DNA of 64,000 bases from Mogibacterium sp. (GCA_017431685.1 JAFRKO010000009.1:88286-152285); one strand, 5' to 3'; positions 15,687-24,958 are shown, counted from the stretch's first letter. Notes: generated from the letters alone by a model not told the origin. A program made the numbers and translations.

Positions 15687-16391
15687 ATGGCAAAGAACAA
15701 ATCCAGGAGCAATAAATCTTCCTCTCAGGCGAAACCTAAGAATACAGTACCTAATAGCGACGCATCGAAACCGGAAGCATCAAAGGCTCAGACAAAGCAA
15801 AAGGACGTGCTTTACCAGGTAAAGACGAAGCGTGACAGCGGAGTTCTGAAGGCATATATAACATTTACATACAGAATGCTCCATCCCGGTGTATCTGCAA
15901 GGCTGATGCTGTACGGGCTGCTCATAGCACTTCCGGGCATATTCTTTTTCAAAGATCTGTATTGGAGGATCTTTTTTACGGGCATTGGCGTTATGATGAT
16001 ACTGCTCGGGCTGTTCCGTCAGTACATTTCACTCTGGATGACAAAGAGGAATGATCCGGACTACAAAAGCGGAGCGGAGTTCACCTACAACTTCACGGTC
16101 AGCGATGCCGATTTTCTGAAAAACGGAGTGCGGTTCTCCGGACTGGACAGGTATAAAGATATTACAGGTTTCTACCATGACGATTCATACCTGTATATGG
16201 GGATGAAGAACAAGGAGATCATCGTCATTCCGAAGAACGCATTCACCATCGGGGGATCTGATGATTTTGAAGAATTTATTTATAAGAAAAGCAAAAAGAC
16301 CTGCCACTGGCTGCCTGATAACTTCCGTGACGCAATGAAGCAAAGACGGGCTCAGCGCGCGGTATCTTCAGGCACTATGATCAAAAAATAA
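15687..16391 (+). CDS. Membrane protein with YcxB-like C-terminal domain
   Basis: The product has 234 residues. It begins with a low-complexity Lys/Ser/Ala segment (1-45), has two membrane segments (about 72-112) and ends with a soluble beta-rich domain that includes GAEFTYNFTVSDADFLKNG and IIVIPKNAFTIGGSDDFEEF. This layout fits YcxB-like proteins, whose role is unknown. GGAGG lies ahead of the ATG at 15687. A terminator follows within 5 bp. The predicted promoter overlaps an inverted repeat. Confidence 0.75.
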   Translation: MAKNKSRSNKSSSQAKPKNTVPNSDASKPEASKAQTKQKDVLYQVKTKRDSGVLKAYITFTYRMLHPGVSARLMLYGLLIALPGIFFFKDLYWRIFFTGIGVMMILLGLFRQYISLWMTKRNDPDYKSGAEFTYNFTVSDADFLKNGVRFSGLDRYKDITGFYHDDSYLYMGMKNKEIIVIPKNAFTIGGSDDFEEFIYKKSKKTCHWLPDNFRDAMKQRRAQRAVSSGTMIKK

Positions 16392-16395
16392 AAGG

Positions 16396-16418
16396 ATGCC
16401 GGCGCTGCCGGCATTTTT
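16396..16418 (+). terminator. Terminator of the YcxB-like gene
   Basis: An 8-bp stem (16396-16403 with 16407-16414, loop GCT) is followed by TTTTT. The T run overlaps the end of the convergent activase gene, which has its stop at 16418. Confidence 0.8.
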
Positions 16419-17347
16419 CATCTGTAGTCTGCGACTGTCACACCCTGCGCTGCAACGATGCCGCGCAGTTTTTTCATTTCGTCACGACCCGGAGTGTAAA
16501 AATCATCCTGTTCAAAAGGTAATCCGATTGCTTCATATTTTATCTTTCCGAGAGAGTGATATGGCAGAAGTTCCATCCTTGCGTCAGGCAGCACATCATG
16601 TACAAATGACGCTGATGCCATTATATTTTCCTCACTGCTGTTGACCCCGCCTATTACAGGTATCCTTATTACTATTTCGGGACATCCATGTCCGTCAGAA
16701 TGTCTGAGAGAACTGAGACGGGCCATGTTATCAAGGATACGCTCGTTGCTCACACCCGTATATTTTCTGTGCACTTCAGGGTCCATGTGTTTGAGATCCA
16801 TGAAGATAAGATCCATGCGTTCCAGAGAAGGTCTGACCCTTTCGAAATCAAAACAGCCGCAAGTCTCCAGATCAATGCTGTAACCGGAGTCATACAATCC
16901 GCGGGAAACATAGTCCAGGAATTCCGGCTGCGAAGTCGCCTCTCCTCCCGAAAAAGTCACTCCGCCCCCGCTGTATGAATAAAACAGCCTGTGTCTGTGG
17001 ACTTCTCTGATCACATCATCAGCATCCATAAGAGTCACCATACGTGTTCTGGCATCTTCAGGGCAGGCTTTCACACAGGCTCCGCAGCCGATACAGCTGT
17101 CATGTCCCGTCTTACTAACCTCTCTTTCACATGCTATAAGAGCGTCCAAATCGATACCTATACCCTGCGGACACACAGCAGCACAGGCTCCGCAGCCGAT
17201 ACATCTTCTTCTGTACCATCCGATCAGCTCTTTCTTTTCGAAGCCCTCGGGATTTGAGCACCATCTGCAGCGCAGCGGACAGCCCGCCATAAATATATTC
17301 GTCCGTATCCCTTCCCCGTCATTGACAGAAAACGGCTGGATCTGCAT
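16418..17347 (-). CDS. Glycyl radical enzyme-activating protein (radical SAM)
   Basis: The product has 309 residues from the ATG at 17347, which has AAAGGG upstream and gives the family N-terminus; an ATG seven codons earlier is possible. The radical SAM cluster motif CxxxCxxC is Cys23, Cys27, Cys30 (CPLRCRWC). Two ferredoxin motifs follow, CIGCGACAAVCP and CIGCGACVKACP, as in activases with an inserted two-cluster domain. YSGGGVTFSGGEA is the SAM-binding block. The enzyme abstracts a hydrogen from the C-terminal glycine of its partner, which must be the glycyl radical enzyme directly upstream (67 bp from its stop to this start). This arrangement as GRE then activase is common. Confidence 0.95.
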   Translation of the reverse strand: MQIQPFSVNDGEGIRTNIFMAGCPLRCRWCSNPEGFEKKELIGWYRRRCIGCGACAAVCPQGIGIDLDALIACEREVSKTGHDSCIGCGACVKACPEDARTRMVTLMDADDVIREVHRHRLFYSYSGGGVTFSGGEATSQPEFLDYVSRGLYDSGYSIDLETCGCFDFERVRPSLERMDLIFMDLKHMDPEVHRKYTGVSNERILDNMARLSSLRHSDGHGCPEIVIRIPVIGGVNSSEENIMASASFVHDVLPDARMELLPYHSLGKIKYEAIGLPFEQDDFYTPGRDEMKKLRGIVAAQGVTVADYR

Positions 17348-17381
17348 TACATATCCCTTTACACTCATTACTTACAATTAT

Positions 17382-17402
17382 GCCCGGCCGACTGGGCCGG
17401 GC
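17382..17402 (-). other. GC-rich hairpin between the glycyl radical enzyme and its activase
   Basis: GCCCGGCC (17382-17389) and GGCCGGGC (17395-17402) form an 8-bp all-GC stem with a 5-base loop. No T run follows on the minus strand. It may lower read-through or protect the upstream mRNA, so that less activase than enzyme is made. Confidence 0.5.
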
Positions 17403-17414
17403 TGATTTCTGTCA

Positions 17415-19787
17415 TCAGAACGCTTCATGCGCATTCCTTGCCATTATAGAATCCTGCATCTCCTTTGAGAGATTGGTGAACTGGGCACTGTATCCGGCTA
17501 CTCTCACCAGAAGGCTTCGGTACTTATCCGGATTCGCCTGTGCATCTGCCAGCACCTCATTGGAGATCGTATTGAACTGCACATGGAAACCGCCTAATGC
17601 AAAGTAGCTCTGCAGCATGGCACCCAGGTTGGCTCTGCCGCGCTTTGTCGCGACAAGATCGTGATTCAGACGCAGATTGAGAAGAGTGCCTCCGCTGTGA
17701 ATATCGTGTTTCATCTTGGCAGCGCTCCTCAGAGCTGCCAGACATGTAGACTTATCGCTGCCGGTATACGGTGAAACGCCCTCATTTATAGGATCCATCG
17801 CATGTCTGCCTTCAGGAGTGGCACCGAGCACCTTGCCGGTAGGCAGATAATTCGAGATGCCCATGAAAGCGGTAACGAAGTGGTTTCCGTAAAAATCATC
17901 GTATTTTGTGACTTCATCATAGAAGAAATCAGCTAAATCGCGTGCTATTGAATCGACATAATTGTCATCATTGCCATACTTAGGGCAGGCAAGCGCAAGC
18001 TCCCTGAGATGCTCATAACCTTCCCAGTTATTATCAATGGCATCAATGATCTCAGCCATCGTTGTAACACCGTCTTCAAAGACGAGCTTTTTGATGACTG
18101 CAAGAGAATTCGCTGTTACGGACAGGCCGACACCGGTGAAAACCGGTCCTATATTGTATTTAGCACCGCCGTCCACAAGGTCGCGGCCATTCTTCATGCA
18201 GTACTCATTGCAGGCTGACATGAACGGCCTGTGCCCAATCTCCTTGTGTATCTCCTGTGCAGTCACGAGGCTTATCACGCCATGGCGCACCAGATACCTG
18301 AACTGCTTTTTCCAGGCCTCAATTATCTCATCCATCGAGGCAAAGGTCTTAGGATCTTTCTCCTCAGGCGCTACCTGTTCTCCTGACAGGCGGCTCCGCC
18401 CCTGATTCAGCGCGAACTCCAGAGCTGCAGCAAAGCTTATGCTGGCAGCGGATGTCCACTCGAACGTCTTGCGGGAATGAGGCACTACGCAGCCGCAGTT
18501 GTTCCAGTCTCTGGCATCCTCAGGCTTATATCCGAGGTTCGAGAGCATCTGATAACCCGTCCTGTCACCGTGAATGGCCGGGAATCCGCAGCCTGTTGAT
18601 ACGAGTTCAGTTACCGCCTCCATGAATTCAGGCGGGCAGTCAGGATGGATCCTGCAGCTAAGCGTTGGCTGATGGGTCATGCACTCTCTTGTGGCCTGTA
18701 TGGCCATGTATGAAATGGTGTTGGTAGCATCAGTTCCGTCGATCTTTGTGCCGCCTATAGTAAGGTTCTCAAAATTCGTGTATCCGGCAAAGAAGCTCGC
18801 TGTGTTCTTGGATATGGTCCATGCCCATTCGCTGTACTTCAGCCACAGACACTCGACAAGTTCAAGTGCTGTGTCGTAGTCAATAATACCGGCCTCTTCA
18901 TCAGCCTTATAATACGGATACATGTACTGGTCGAATCTGCCCGGATTCCATGCCAGAGGATTCTCGGCAATGATGCCTCCAAGCTGCACAAACCATACGA
19001 ACTGTACCGCTTCCCTGAAAGTCTTCGGAGGCTGTTCAGGTATGCGCGAGCACACGTCAGCAATCTCTTCGAGTTCTCTCTTTCTGACAGGATCGGCTTC
19101 AAGCTCAGCCATCTCCGCAGCTTTTTTGCTGTAACGTCTGCCGAGAGTTATCATGCCGTCCGCGATAAGGACCATCGACCTGTAGAATTCGATCCTGGCT
19201 TTTTCAGCAGGAACGGCCTCATCGAGTTCTGCCATATATGCTTCCGCCTCCGCGCGTATGCCGCCGTAACCCTTAGGCAGCAGAACGTCAACATAGTCTG
19301 CGGAAATCTCTCCTATTCCGTTGCGCCATTTGGAGTCGGTATCGAGAAAGCCCGTGTCCACGCCGATCTTCTTTGTAGCCTCGGATGTCCTGGCAAGAAA
19401 AGCCTCCTCTACGGATTTACCTTCCCAATAAGGGAAGATGTTCTTCCTTATGAACTCAGTCTGCTCCGGAGTTACATCGTAAGGATCCTGTCCCCTTTCA
19501 GGAAAAGTGTCAATCTCATCATTGATCCACAGCCATCCGAACTCAGGCGTAAGTATCGCGCATTTTCTGAATTCACCGCTTGTGCCAACAACGAGCTCGC
19601 CCTCCCAGATGTTTACGGACAGTTCACAGCAGGTATCGTAAAACGCCTGCGCTGTACGTATCAGATGAGACTGCCCCTCAGTGCGCTGAAAAGACTTAGT
19701 CCAGCTCCACGCGCGCTCATATGAAATATGAGGCTTTGTATTAACGTAATTATCTCTGATCTTTTCTACTCTTTTTGTGATTGCCAT
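17415..19787 (-). CDS. Glycyl radical enzyme (PFL/dehydratase superfamily), substrate unassigned
   Basis: The product has 790 residues. The C-terminal glycyl loop is VRVAGYSAQF with the radical Gly at 765. The active-site loop is DARDWNNCGCVVPHSRK, with the thiyl cysteine probably Cys433. Pyruvate formate-lyase has a Cys-Cys pair, so this is not PFL. Diol, choline and hydroxyproline enzymes usually have GCVE; here Val replaces the Glu two residues after the cysteine. The length and positions of Cys433 and Gly765 are close to those I recall for hydroxyproline dehydratase, but the missing Glu argues against the same chemistry. The gene starts 29 bp after ilvE on the same strand and precedes its own activase, so it probably belongs to the branched-chain amino acid transcript. 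The enzyme works only without oxygen. Confidence 0.92.
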   Translation of the reverse strand: MAITKRVEKIRDNYVNTKPHISYERAWSWTKSFQRTEGQSHLIRTAQAFYDTCCELSVNIWEGELVVGTSGEFRKCAILTPEFGWLWINDEIDTFPERGQDPYDVTPEQTEFIRKNIFPYWEGKSVEEAFLARTSEATKKIGVDTGFLDTDSKWRNGIGEISADYVDVLLPKGYGGIRAEAEAYMAELDEAVPAEKARIEFYRSMVLIADGMITLGRRYSKKAAEMAELEADPVRKRELEEIADVCSRIPEQPPKTFREAVQFVWFVQLGGIIAENPLAWNPGRFDQYMYPYYKADEEAGIIDYDTALELVECLWLKYSEWAWTISKNTASFFAGYTNFENLTIGGTKIDGTDATNTISYMAIQATRECMTHQPTLSCRIHPDCPPEFMEAVTELVSTGCGFPAIHGDRTGYQMLSNLGYKPEDARDWNNCGCVVPHSRKTFEWTSAASISFAAALEFALNQGRSRLSGEQVAPEEKDPKTFASMDEIIEAWKKQFRYLVRHGVISLVTAQEIHKEIGHRPFMSACNEYCMKNGRDLVDGGAKYNIGPVFTGVGLSVTANSLAVIKKLVFEDGVTTMAEIIDAIDNNWEGYEHLRELALACPKYGNDDNYVDSIARDLADFFYDEVTKYDDFYGNHFVTAFMGISNYLPTGKVLGATPEGRHAMDPINEGVSPYTGSDKSTCLAALRSAAKMKHDIHSGGTLLNLRLNHDLVATKRGRANLGAMLQSYFALGGFHVQFNTISNEVLADAQANPDKYRSLLVRVAGYSAQFTNLSKEMQDSIMARNAHEAF

Positions 19788-19816
19788 CTTCCGGTTCCTG
19801 TCTGTTCAGATAATGC

Positions 19817-20896
19817 TTACAGTGTAACTACCCAGTCTCCCATCACGTCAGGTGCGATTCCTGTCTGCATACCGTAAAGAGTGTCATACAGCTTCTGGCT
19901 GAGTTCGCCGACTTTTTCTCCATTGATCGGATAGTTCTCTCCCCTGTATCTCAGAAGGCCGATAGGCGATACTACACATGCGGTTCCTGTTGCCCATGCT
20001 TCTGTCAGTGAACCGTCTGCAGCAGCTGCCAGAAGATCATCTATCTCAAGGCGCTTTTCTTCCACTTCGACGCCCCACTTTTTCATCAGCCTGATAGCGC
20101 TGTCACGTGTAACGCCCGGCAGAATGGAGCCTGTCAGTGAAGATGTATATACTTTGCCGTTGATCTTGAAGAATGCGTTGGATGTTCCGACTTCCTCAAC
20201 ATATTTGTGCTCTTTTGCGTCGAGCCAGAGGACTTCCTCGCAGCCCTGCTTCTTTGCTTCGGTCGCAGCGATCATGCCGCAGGAATAGTTGCCTCCGCAC
20301 TTGGCGAAGCCTGTTCCTCCTATTGCTGCGCGGATATACTCCTCCTCTACCCAAATGCGGCTTCCGTGGAGTTCCTTGTCGTTTCCTTCATAGTAAGCTG
20401 CTACAGGGCTCAGGATGATGATGAACCAGTATTTTGAAGCCGGATGCACTGCCATTGACGGCTCCGGTGAGATAATGAACGGCCTGATGTAGAGCGATGT
20501 ACCCTGAACGTCAGGAACCCAGTCCCTGTCAACATCAACGATAGCCTTGACAGCCTCGATGTAGAGATCCTCATCGATCCTCGGAATGCAAAGACGGTCA
20601 TTGCTGTTCTGCAGGCGCTTTGCGTTCATGTCAGGACGGAACAGGTTGATTCCTCCCTCCGGATTCTTGTATGCCTTCATGCCCTCAAATGTCATCTGAG
20701 CGTAGTGCAGTGTGCACGCTGCAGGGTCGATTGACAGCGGTCCGTAAGGAACGATACGTCCGTCGTGCCATCCCTGTCCCTCATCATAATCCATAAGGAA
20801 CATGTGATCAGTGTAGTATTTTCCGAATCCGAGAGCAGTCTGATCAGGCTTCTCTTTCGGCGATGTTGTCCTTGTTACCTTAAATTCATATCCCAT
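19817..20896 (-). CDS. ilvE: Branched-chain amino acid aminotransferase
   Basis: The product has 359 residues, the length of the larger (BCAT2-like) class IV aminotransferases. The PLP lysine lies in GTGFAKCGGNYS near residue 200. Further marks are the VLWLDAKEHKYVEEVGTSN block near 225-243 and SLTGSILPGVTRDS near 260. It carries out the last step of leucine, isoleucine and valine synthesis with glutamate as amino donor. TAGGAGG precedes the ATG at 20896. It begins 19 bp after ilvA and ends 29 bp before the glycyl radical enzyme. Confidence 0.95.
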   Translation of the reverse strand: MGYEFKVTRTTSPKEKPDQTALGFGKYYTDHMFLMDYDEGQGWHDGRIVPYGPLSIDPAACTLHYAQMTFEGMKAYKNPEGGINLFRPDMNAKRLQNSNDRLCIPRIDEDLYIEAVKAIVDVDRDWVPDVQGTSLYIRPFIISPEPSMAVHPASKYWFIIILSPVAAYYEGNDKELHGSRIWVEEEYIRAAIGGTGFAKCGGNYSCGMIAATEAKKQGCEEVLWLDAKEHKYVEEVGTSNAFFKINGKVYTSSLTGSILPGVTRDSAIRLMKKWGVEVEEKRLEIDDLLAAAADGSLTEAWATGTACVVSPIGLLRYRGENYPINGEKVGELSQKLYDTLYGMQTGIAPDVMGDWVVTL

Positions 20897-20915
20897 CTCT
20901 ATATCCTCCTAAAAA

Positions 20916-22124
20916 TTAGATCAAATTGAATCCTTTGTCTGTAAGTGTCTGGCGGACCTCAGCGAGCTGCTCGAAATCTCTTGTCTCTATTTCAAGTGTA
21001 AGCACGCAGCTAGTGACCGCAGTGTCCGGATCGGAGTGTCCATAGTGGACTCCCGTGACATTCGCTCCGCATCCCGCTATGATAGTCGCGACATCAACGA
21101 GCTGTCCCGGCTTGTCCTCAAGTGCTATCTGCAGAGTGGCGTTGCGGCCGCTCGTTACCAGACCTCTGGTTATTACTCTCGAGAGAATATTTACATCTAT
21201 GTTGCCTCCCGACACAAGGCAAACCACCTTTTTGCCTTCTACCGGGATCTTTCCGAACATCATTGCTGCCACTGATACGGCTCCTGCACCTTCTGCGATC
21301 AGCTTCTGCTTTTCGATAAGCGACAGTATAGCTGCAGCGATCTCATCTTCTGTGACAGTGACTACCTCATCGACATATTTCTTTATGAGCGAGAAAGTCA
21401 GATCTCCCGGATGCTTGACTGCGATGCCGTCAGCAAAGGTGCTCACGGTTTTGAGAGTTACCTGCTCGTCATATTTAAGGCTGTCAGCCATGCTGGCAGC
21501 TTCTTTTGCCTGAACACCGTAAATTTTTACGTTTGGCTTAAGCTTTTTTACAGCATACGCAACACCCGATATGAGTCCGCCGCCGCCGACAGGTACCACT
21601 ATCACATCCACGTCAGGAAGCTGATCAAGAATCTCCAGTCCTATAGTTCCCTGACCCGCGATAACATCCGGATCATCGAAAGGATGGATGAATGTTGCTC
21701 CTGTCTCGTCACGAAGCTTGCAAGCGTAAGTATATGCATCATCATAAGTACCCTTTACCAGACGCACTTCCGCTCCGAGAGCTTTTGTAGCTTCTACCTT
21801 GCTTATAGGAGCTCCATCCGGCATGCATATAATGCTTTTTGCTCCTCTGTGTGTAGATGCCAGCGCTACACCCTGTGCGTGGTTGCCGGCACTGCATGCT
21901 ACGATGCCCGCTGCCTTTTCTTCTTCACTGAGCCTGCTTATTTTGAAATATGCGCCTCTCAGCTTGAAGCTTCCGGTTACCTGAAGATTCTCGGTCTTCA
22001 GATACACTTCGTTGCCGTTGCTGAAATGAGGCGAATATATAAGATCTGTCTTTCTGGCCACATCTTTGAGTGCGAATGAGGCCTGATATACTCTGTCAAG
22101 TGATAGTCCGTTTTTTGATCCCAT
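20916..22124 (-). CDS. ilvA: Threonine ammonia-lyase (short form with one ACT domain)
   Basis: The product has 402 residues from the ATG at 22124 (AAGAAGGATGA upstream); a 41-codon extension in frame has no support. The PLP lysine is in TGSFKLRGAYFK near residue 50 and the phosphate-binding glycines are in VPVGGGGLISG near 175. A single ACT domain lies at about 328-402. This is the TdcB/short IlvA architecture rather than the two-ACT-domain long form. It makes 2-oxobutyrate from threonine. Its place beside ilvE and the leu genes argues for isoleucine synthesis. It begins 25 bp after the DUF815 gene. Confidence 0.92.
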   Translation of the reverse strand: MGSKNGLSLDRVYQASFALKDVARKTDLIYSPHFSNGNEVYLKTENLQVTGSFKLRGAYFKISRLSEEEKAAGIVACSAGNHAQGVALASTHRGAKSIICMPDGAPISKVEATKALGAEVRLVKGTYDDAYTYACKLRDETGATFIHPFDDPDVIAGQGTIGLEILDQLPDVDVIVVPVGGGGLISGVAYAVKKLKPNVKIYGVQAKEAASMADSLKYDEQVTLKTVSTFADGIAVKHPGDLTFSLIKKYVDEVVTVTEDEIAAAILSLIEKQKLIAEGAGAVSVAAMMFGKIPVEGKKVVCLVSGGNIDVNILSRVITRGLVTSGRNATLQIALEDKPGQLVDVATIIAGCGANVTGVHYGHSDPDTAVTSCVLTLEIETRDFEQLAEVRQTLTDKGFNLI

Positions 22125-22149
22125 TTTTAATTCATCCTTCTTCTTTTCA

Positions 22150-23388
22150 TTATTTCTCTGTGCCGCCAAGCCATGTGATAAGCTGGCTGGCAGTCCTGCC
22201 CGACATTCCGCCGTGGCGAAGTTCCCATTTCCGGGCTGCGTCTTCAAGATCCTGCCCGCTGAGTTCTATTCCGTTCCTGGATGCCAGCGACCTTACTATC
22301 TCCAGATATTCGCTCGGACCCGGTTTAGGGTAATAGATCGTTACTCCGAACCTGCCCGCAAGCGACAGCTTCTCCTCCATAGTATCCGATCTGTGTACGT
22401 CTTCGTTGTACTCCATGTCACTGCGGTCGCCCCAGGTCTCGCGGATCAGATGGCGCCGGTTTGATGTAGCATATATGAGCACTTTGTCTGAACGTGTCTC
22501 GAGAGCTCCCTCGAGCATGGCTTTAAGTTCCTTATAATCGCTTTCATCCTCTTCGAATGAAAGATCATCGAGGAACAGTATGAACCTGTAATTGCGTTTT
22601 TTTATCGCGGAGAGTATCTGCGGAATCCTGCTGCGGTCTGTCTTAGAGACTTCTATAAGTCTGAGTCCGCGGTCAGCGTACTCATGAATGAGAGCGTGTA
22701 CACTCGTCGATTTGCCTGTGCCGCTGTCTCCATAAAGCAGAACATTATTTGCATAATGACCGCTCACGAATGCTTCCGTGTTGTCCCGGAGTGTCTTCTT
22801 CTGTGACTCATAGCCGACCAGGTCGTCAAATCTCACATCCGGGCTGTCAGCAACCGGAATCATCTTCAGTTCTGTCTCCCCGCCTGACGCAGGATCCACC
22901 CTGAAGGCCTTATACAGGCCATACATGCCGGCTCCGTACTTTTCATAGTGAGCCATGAGAGTGCGTGTAAACTCCTCAGTATCCTCAGCTTCAGCCAGTC
23001 TGCAGCTCAGCTCTTTTATACGCCGGCCTGCATCTGTGATGCAATCGCCTTCATATGGCGCCTTGTAGTCCAGCATCATAGGGAGCAGCCCCTCATCCTC
23101 ATCAAAGTCAGCCTCTTCTGCTTTGAAGAGCTCCATGAAAATGCCCAGATCACGCTTTGCGAGTTTCACGAGGGTAGAATCAGGCATCACTTCACGCCGC
23201 TCACACGCAAGTGTGAAGGCATTATCGTGCATCATGAGGACATATGTCAGCCACTGCTGCCACACATTGCACGAAAGTCCGAACTCCGTCGCAAAAGCGG
23301 CAAGAGTACCTGCAAGTGCAGGAGCAGAGCCGGTCACGCTGTCATCCCAGTCAGTATAAAAGAGAAAATTGTTCTTCTTGGTTTTCAT
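22150..23388 (-). CDS. DUF815-family P-loop ATPase
   Basis: The product has 412 residues. Walker A is LLYGDSGTGKSTSV near residue 217, Walker B is RFILFLDDLSFEED near 260, and the sensor region is VLIYATSNRRHLIRETWGDR near 300. These are the marks of DUF815 (PF05673), an AAA+-like family of unknown function. The N-terminal 180 residues are poorly conserved. The ATG directly abuts the leuB stop codon and the gene ends 25 bp before ilvA, so it is inside the biosynthetic operon. Its role there is not known; it could be a passenger or a chaperone-like ATPase. Confidence 0.9.
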   Translation of the reverse strand: MKTKKNNFLFYTDWDDSVTGSAPALAGTLAAFATEFGLSCNVWQQWLTYVLMMHDNAFTLACERREVMPDSTLVKLAKRDLGIFMELFKAEEADFDEDEGLLPMMLDYKAPYEGDCITDAGRRIKELSCRLAEAEDTEEFTRTLMAHYEKYGAGMYGLYKAFRVDPASGGETELKMIPVADSPDVRFDDLVGYESQKKTLRDNTEAFVSGHYANNVLLYGDSGTGKSTSVHALIHEYADRGLRLIEVSKTDRSRIPQILSAIKKRNYRFILFLDDLSFEEDESDYKELKAMLEGALETRSDKVLIYATSNRRHLIRETWGDRSDMEYNEDVHRSDTMEEKLSLAGRFGVTIYYPKPGPSEYLEIVRSLASRNGIELSGQDLEDAARKWELRHGGMSGRTASQLITWLGGTEK

Positions 23389-24468
23389 TTACTGTCTTCC
23401 GAGTTTTTCCAGTATGGCTGCTTTCATTTCGCTGCCTTTGATCCAGTCTTCCTGTCCCGGAGCCTTTATATCGGCTGTTCTGAGTCCATCGGATAGTACG
23501 TCGGCAACTGCCTTTTCAATTGCGTCAGCTTCCTCTGCCAGATCAAACGAATATCTGAGCATCATCGCTGCAGAAAGAATAGCAGCAATAGGATTCGCGA
23601 GGTCTTTACCGGCTATATCCGGTGCTGATCCGTGGATAGGCTCGTATAAACCCCTTGATGAGTCGCCGAGTGATGATGATGCCAGAAGTCCAATCGACCC
23701 TGTGACCTGCGATGCCTCATCAGACAGTATGTCTCCGAACATGTTTGATGTCACAAGCACATCAAAGAACGACGGGTCGCGTATTATCTGCATTGCAGCA
23801 TTGTCTACGTACATGTCGTCGAGCCTTACATCAGGATACTCCGAAGCTCCGAGCCTGTGTACAGTTTCGCGCCAGAGCCTTGATGTCTCGAGAACGTTTG
23901 CTTTGTCAACACTGGTCACATGCCCCTTGCGCTTTCTGGCAGTCTCAAAAGCACGTCTTGCTACACGCTCTACTTCCATGACACTGTATGCTTCAGTGTC
24001 ATATGCAGCATCGCCTGCCTCATTCCTGCCGCGCTCTCCAAAGTAAATTCCGCCGGTGAGCTCGCGCACTATCATGAGGTCAAAGCCTTTTGCCGCGATA
24101 TCCGGTCTGAGAACACATGCTTCAGCAAGAGCAGGCTGTATGGACGCCGGTCTGAGGTTAGTGTACAGACCGAGCTCCTTTCGAAGTCCCAGCAGCGCTT
24201 TCTCAGGACGCATGTGATTAGGTACATCATCCCACTTCGGTCCGCCGACCGCGCCCAGAAGCACGCTGTCAGCAGCAAGGCAGCCGTCTATTGTCTCCTG
24301 CGGCAGAGGCACTCCATATTTATCCAGAGCACATCCGCCCGCCAGGTATTCATTGAATTCAAAGCTGCAGCCAAATTTTTCTGAAACCGCTTTCAGAACT
24401 TCAACTGCTGCTTTTGTGATTTCCGGACCAATGCCATCGCCCGGTACTATTGCAATCTTGTAAGTCAT
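23389..24468 (-). CDS. leuB: 3-isopropylmalate dehydrogenase
   Basis: The product has 359 residues. The ATG at 24468 is preferred; a TTG two codons upstream would add only two residues. The N-terminus YKIAIVPGDGIGPEI and the catalytic blocks MIVRELTGGIYFGERG (near 135) and SNMFGDILSDEASQVTGSIG (near 240) are typical. The GSAPDIAGKDLANP block near 285 binds NAD+. It oxidises and decarboxylates 3-isopropylmalate in leucine synthesis. It follows leuD by 10 bp and abuts the DUF815 gene. Confidence 0.96.
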   Translation of the reverse strand: MTYKIAIVPGDGIGPEITKAAVEVLKAVSEKFGCSFEFNEYLAGGCALDKYGVPLPQETIDGCLAADSVLLGAVGGPKWDDVPNHMRPEKALLGLRKELGLYTNLRPASIQPALAEACVLRPDIAAKGFDLMIVRELTGGIYFGERGRNEAGDAAYDTEAYSVMEVERVARRAFETARKRKGHVTSVDKANVLETSRLWRETVHRLGASEYPDVRLDDMYVDNAAMQIIRDPSFFDVLVTSNMFGDILSDEASQVTGSIGLLASSSLGDSSRGLYEPIHGSAPDIAGKDLANPIAAILSAAMMLRYSFDLAEEADAIEKAVADVLSDGLRTADIKAPGQEDWIKGSEMKAAILEKLGRQ

Positions 24469-24478
24469 ATCCAATACC

Positions 24479-24958
24479 CTATTTATCCTTCAGATAAGCG
24501 AGCAATCCGCCCTTTTCGATAATAATTTCGATGAATTCCGGGAACGGCTTAGCCTGGAAGCTCTCGCCTGTAGTTTCATCAGTGATGACTCCGGTCTTCG
24601 TGTCGACGTTCACGATGTCGCCCGCATTTATAGCCGCGCTTGCCTCCGGGCACTCCAGTATAGGGAAACCTATATTAATGGAGTTGCGGTAGAAAATGCG
24701 CGCGAAGCTTGCAGCTATTACGCATGATACGCCGCTTGCCTGTATGGCTATAGGTGCATGCTCTCTTGATGATCCGCAACCGAAGTTCCAGCCGCCTACC
24801 ATGATGTCTCCTGCCTGTACGCCGTCCGCAAAGCTTTCGTCTATGTCGACCATGCAGTGGCTGGCGAGAGCAGCAGGGTCAGGATCGTTGAGATATCTTG
24901 CAGGGATTATGACATCAGTATCGATGTGATCTCCGTATTTCCACACTTTTCCTCTCAT
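24479..24958 (-). CDS. leuD: 3-isopropylmalate dehydratase, small subunit
   Basis: The product has 159 residues, the short form that pairs with the 420-residue LeuC type. Key blocks are [18 protein letters not shown] at 8-25, [18 protein letters not shown] near 55 and [15 protein letters not shown] near 85. It forms the swivel subunit of the isopropylmalate isomerase. AAGGAGGGG precedes the ATG. It starts 12 bp after leuC. Confidence 0.96.
   Translation of the reverse strand: MRGKVWKYGDHIDTDVIIPARYLNDPDPAALASHCMVDIDESFADGVQAGDIMVGGWNFGCGSSREHAPIAIQASGVSCVIAASFARIFYRNSINIGFPILECPEASAAINAGDIVNVDTKTGVITDETTGESFQAKPFPEFIEIIIEKGGLLAYLKDK

Noticed and set aside
17415..19787. Assignment as pyruvate or 2-oxobutyrate formate-lyase
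   Set aside because: The active loop is CGCVV, without the adjacent Cys-Cys pair required by those enzymes.
21411..22079. Open frame of 222 codons on the plus strand
   Set aside because: It lies antisense to ilvA, which has PLP and ACT motifs. No family resemblance is seen.
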